NCBI RefSeq assembly: GCF_900105415.1
Contig: NZ_FNSM01000001.1
Span: 7,634,001 to 7,698,000, forward strand
Direction: 5' to 3'
DNA from: Streptomyces sp. TLI_105
GTDB taxonomy: Bacteria > Actinomycetota > Actinomycetes > Streptomycetales > Streptomycetaceae
Length of the DNA stretch: 64,000 nt
The notes under the pieces were generated by a model. The model was not told where the DNA came from, ran no database searches, and saw only the letters and a list, made by a program, of their open reading frames with translations. The translations under genes were made by a program, and so were the position numbers. Every line of letters begins with the position of its first letter. Within the stretch, counting starts at the first letter, position 1. Below, one piece after another: positions 60,701 through 64,000 of the stretch.

Positions 60701-60833
60701 CCTCGCCCGTCTCCTCGACGCGGAGCCCGGACGTTCCCGGGAGTTGCTCGTCCCTGCGGTCGAGGTGTTCCGCGAGCGGCGGATGGGGCGGGAACTCGCC
60801 GAGGCGGAGAGGCTGCTCGCGACCGGCTGCTGA
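57792..60833 (+). CDS. AfsR/SARP-family transcriptional activator (BTAD-NB-ARC-TPR)
   Basis: 1013 residues from GTG 57792, which has GGGGGAA upstream; GTG 57780 and TTG 57777 are alternatives. Residues ~10-100 are the OmpR-like winged helix (FRVLGPLQVHG, PGRQEVILAALLLETNRVV, VSRLRKLLAG). The bacterial transcriptional activation domain follows to ~265 (EALEAFRTARRFLAEELGLE). The NB-ARC module has Walker A GKPGTGKS near 347 and RRVLVVLDDAAGEGQVLPLL as Walker B. TPRs fill about 740-1000. Large SARPs of this type activate antibiotic genes, some under kinase control. It lies 2.3 kb from the NRPS start and probably controls it. Confidence 0.92.
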   Translation: MTDDIGDRSQELPDMSPLAFRVLGPLQVHGPDGPLRLPPGRQEVILAALLLETNRVVSTNHLVDLIWEDNPPETARTQVQICVSRLRKLLAGADGEVSITTRPPGYVLHTDAGNVDAALFTGLVLRARRLRERGELDQAVRLLRDAVTLWQGDCLSGLDSGPLANKARQLNEERLTAVELRIQLELELGRYDGLVGELQRLTHEHPLREKLRGQLIQALYWSGRQAEALEAFRTARRFLAEELGLEPSRELRELESAILAGRLSAPAPVRVPGDRAEEETAGAKPEEDPEPAAAPPSPEALRQDAVPHQLPAAVADFVSDPGRLAALEEALTGRPGRTTVGLAAITGKPGTGKSTLAVHVAHMLSETGFPDGQLYCDLRGTTGTPATPEEVLGRFLRALGIPGQLIPESLDERAEMYRTRLASRRVLVVLDDAAGEGQVLPLLPGSRGCAVLVTGRARLTALPGAHRVELDVLAEDQALELLSRIVGRERVAGEAAAAEALVRTVGRLPLALRIVAARLAARPHWTLASMVQRLANERHRLDELTHGEMTMRASLSLTYEGLAPEDRRLLRLLSMAQAPTLPSWLAGALLDDRRPFPSDLMEPLVDVQMLDVAGVERTGGFRYRFHEIIRVYAREQLAAHHTPEARQEALARMAGGWMHLAQQAHRKVYGGDFTVLHGDAPRWEPPASYTDEVLADPLAWLDAEQASLCGMVEHTAHAGLHDLSWNLATSLVTLFEVRGHYDLWEQTHLSALAAVRKAGNLRGTAAIRASLGSLYMSRNQFDTARQALNSALDVFQALDEPMGEALCRRDMALIARTNGDDSAALELYRRSLADFDRAGDVVGRAIVLTQSAHIRMRQGEIAEAQSQLDEALDIYEGVGYTGGRARTLRRVGQLLLEQGRSDLAVLTFTEVLELCRDSGDVIGEGHLLRDLGHAFVIMGRPDRARDFYDRAVAAREGVMDFSGGALARLDLARLLDAEPGRSRELLVPAVEVFRERRMGRELAEAERLLATGC

Positions 60834-60857
60834 GCGCGCGGGCCTCCCGGACCAGGG

Positions 60858-61085
60858 TCAGTCCCAGGGGTTGTTGTCGGTGCTGCACGTGGTGACGGGG
60901 CCGGTGGCGGTGACCGTCGTCGTGCAGACCGGGGTGGTGCTCGTGGTGCCCGTGGTCCCGTCGGCCCAGCTCGCCTGGACGCCCGCTCCCGTCAGGATCA
61001 CGACCAGCGCGGCGGTGACGGCGGCGCGGACGGACTTGCGGGCGGCCGTGGCGGACTTGCGGGCGGCGGTGGCGGTGTAGGACAT
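60858..61085 (-). CDS. Small Thr-rich secreted peptide
   Basis: 75 residues, ATG 61085. The N-terminus repeats ATAARKS twice (residues 5-18), then RAAVTAALVVILTGAGVQAS forms a signal peptide. The mature ~33 residues are Thr/Gly-rich with two Cys (PVCTTTVTATGPVTTC), likely one disulfide. I recognise no family. It is convergent with the SARP and divergent from the NB-ARC regulator. Its position recalls small proteins controlled by AfsR-type SARPs, but the sequence is unlike AfsS. Confidence 0.6.
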   Translation of the reverse strand: MSYTATAARKSATAARKSVRAAVTAALVVILTGAGVQASWADGTTGTTSTTPVCTTTVTATGPVTTCSTDNNPWD

Positions 61086-61421
61086 CGGATCCTGCCTCTC
61101 GGTGGTGTGCGGCGTTTCCTTGTGACCACCACGTTAGGAACACCCGGATTCACGGCACCGCTCGCTGCCTTATCACCCCGCTATCACGGAACAGCACCCC
61201 GCCCGCACCGCTATCACGGGCCCCCGGGCCGCTGTCTTCCGCCATGCCGCCCCGGCCGTCCCGCCGTCCGGAGGGGCGGCAGAGGGTTAGTGCCGGGATG
61301 CCCCCCGAATAGTCGCGTCCGGACGATGGGTTCCAGCAGACGGCGAGGCGAAGCCCCCGGCCGGCGTCCAGACCGGGCGCCGACGGAAGGCCCGCCCCAA
61401 CTCGACGAGCGGGAGCTTCTC
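61086..61421. other. Divergent intergenic region with candidate SARP heptamers
   Basis: 336 bases with no gene between the secreted peptide and the NB-ARC regulator. TTATCAC (61170-61176) and CTATCAC (61181-61187) are direct repeats with an 11-base period, i.e. heptamers with a 4-base spacer as in SARP sites. A third CTATCAC lies at 61211-61217. No -10 is placed at the canonical 8 bases from them, so the assignment is tentative. Confidence 0.4.
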
Positions 61422-62915
<1,494 letters not shown>

Positions 62916-63117
62916 GCGGCAGCGCCGTACCGGACGGTGCCGACACGACTGCCGGAACCGCTGCCGCCTGACTGCCGCTCCACCGCCGAACCGCTGGCGT
63001 ACCGCCGGATCAACTGCCGCTCCCGGCCCCGGCCCACGGGTTGTATGGCGACTGCCCCGCCCGAGCCCGCGCCGCTCTTCCTCCCCCCCTCCGCCGTGAC
63101 TTCCACAGGAGCCCCTC

Positions 63118-64000
63118 ATGCCGTTCGACACGCCCGTCGCACCCGCTCCGGCTGCCGTCCGGTTGCCGCTCTCGGTGGCCCAGCGTGACATCTGGACGGC
63201 ACACGCCCTCGACCCCACCGGCGTGAAGTACAACGTCGCCGAGTGCCGCGAGATCAACGGCCCCGTGGACCCGCGGCTGATGGCCGCGGCCTGGCGCCGG
63301 CTCGTCGAGGAGGCGGACTTCCTCCGCATCCGCCGCTTCGAGGACGACGGCGAGCAGGTGTGGCAACTGGTCGACACCGACGCCGGATCGCGCACCCTGC
63401 CGTTCACCGACGTGAGCGCCGCGGACGACCCCGAGGGCGCGGCCTGGCGGCTCGTCGACGCACTGATCTGCGCCCCCTTCGACCTCACCGACCAGCCGCC
63501 GGTCCGCTGCGCGCTGATCAGGCTCGCCGAGGACAGGTACTTCTACTTCTACGGATTCCACCACCTGGTCGTCGACGGCGTGGGCGTGTCGATGGCACTC
63601 GCCCGGCTGATCGAGCTGTACGAGCAGGCCGTCGCGGGCGAACCCTGGGGACCCTCCCCGTTCGGGAGCCTGACGGAGCTGCTCGCCGAGGACGCGGAGT
63701 ACCGCCGGTCCGAGGAGGCCGCCGCCGAGCGCGCCGCCTGGCGGGAACACCTCGCCGGCGCCCCCGACGCACCCGCCGGCCTGGTCCGGGGCACCGGACG
63801 GGCGACGGCCGCGCACGGCGGCCTGCCCTTCGCCCGGCGGAGCGTACGGGTGTCCCCGGCGGACGCCGACCGGCTCCGCTCGGTCGCACGCGGCGAGCGC
63901 GCCACCTGGTCCGTCCTCCTCGTGGCCCTGTTCTCGGTCTACCTGCACCGCGTCACCGGACGTACGGAGCTGATGATCGCCCTCCCGGTCACCGGCAGGA
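63118..64000 (+). CDS. Nonribosomal peptide synthetase, N-terminal condensation domain (cut by window edge)
   Basis: ATG 63118 with AGGAG eight bases upstream; 294 residues are visible and the frame is open at the window end. It begins with a condensation domain: VRLPLSVAQRDIWTAHALDP (the C1 motif region), FYFYGFHHLVVDGVGVSMAL with the catalytic HHxxxDG at about 148-154, and TWSVLLVALFSVYLHRVTGR followed by ALPVTGR (C4/C5 region). A C domain at the very N-terminus means a starter (lipo-initiating) module or a synthetase that accepts a peptide from another protein. The regulators just upstream probably control it. Confidence 0.92.
   Translation, partial: MPFDTPVAPAPAAVRLPLSVAQRDIWTAHALDPTGVKYNVAECREINGPVDPRLMAAAWRRLVEEADFLRIRRFEDDGEQVWQLVDTDAGSRTLPFTDVSAADDPEGAAWRLVDALICAPFDLTDQPPVRCALIRLAEDRYFYFYGFHHLVVDGVGVSMALARLIELYEQAVAGEPWGPSPFGSLTELLAEDAEYRRSEEAAAERAAWREHLAGAPDAPAGLVRGTGRATAAHGGLPFARRSVRVSPADADRLRSVARGERATWSVLLVALFSVYLHRVTGRTELMIALPVTGR

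Overview
The window is chromosomal DNA from a high-GC actinomycete, almost certainly a Streptomyces. Signs are the very high GC with third-position bias in every gene, frequent GTG/TTG starts, Tat/Sec-type exoproteins, a SARP regulator with NB-ARC and TPR domains, DUF4328 and DUF664 proteins and a lipoprotein typical of the genus. No rRNA, tRNA, CRISPR array, insertion sequence or integrase is visible.

Layout. 1-5.4 kb holds housekeeping and exoprotein genes: a DinB-like fragment, two secreted proteins, RNA 2',3'-cyclic phosphodiesterase ThpR beside a GNAT remnant, and a delta-60/DUF11/RTX-like exoprotein. 5.4-25.5 kb is a complete phage-tail-like contractile injection system (CIS), transcribed mainly on the minus strand: LuxR-like regulator, DUF4255 tail-terminator, AAA+ ATPase, DUF4157 leader-domain candidate effector, sheath, tube 1, tail-assembly protein, DUF6760, a long Pro/Ala repeat protein, tube 2, LysM protein, VgrG-like spike, gp25, baseplate J-like, tail protein I and a zinc-ribbon membrane protein. 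A peptidoglycan-binding membrane protein lies on the plus strand inside the locus. There are no capsid, portal, terminase, integrase or tail-fibre genes, so this is a domesticated CIS and not a prophage.

25.8-31.9 kb: a DUF4328 membrane protein, then a TetR regulator divergent from an oxidative trio (Baeyer-Villiger-type monooxygenase, AurF-like diiron oxygenase, FprB-like ferredoxin/NADP reductase). 31.9-44.2 kb: a secreted lipase, then a collagen-utilisation region. It contains a secreted M9-type collagenase, a 4-hydroxyproline epimerase, an ornithine-cyclodeaminase-family enzyme, a three-subunit FAD/[2Fe-2S] hydroxyproline oxidase, a pyrroline-4-hydroxy-2-carboxylate deaminase and a semialdehyde dehydrogenase. 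A 16-bp AT-rich motif recurs in front of the collagenase, the oxidase operon and the deaminase, which suggests one regulon linking collagen breakdown to hydroxyproline catabolism.

44.2-57.6 kb is a mixed region: serine hydrolase, alpha/beta hydrolase with a PucR-like regulator, nucleotidyltransferase behind a HAD remnant, tandem MarR genes, SnoaL-like proteins, an amino-acid permease, two hypothetical genes, a secreted beta-helix protein and an FN3/purple-acid-phosphatase-like exoenzyme. 57.8-64 kb appears to be the edge of a biosynthetic cluster: an AfsR-type SARP, a small Thr-rich secreted peptide, an XRE/NB-ARC regulator with a hyper-repetitive tail and the start of a nonribosomal peptide synthetase whose first domain is a condensation domain.

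All family assignments come from reading motifs. No database search was run.
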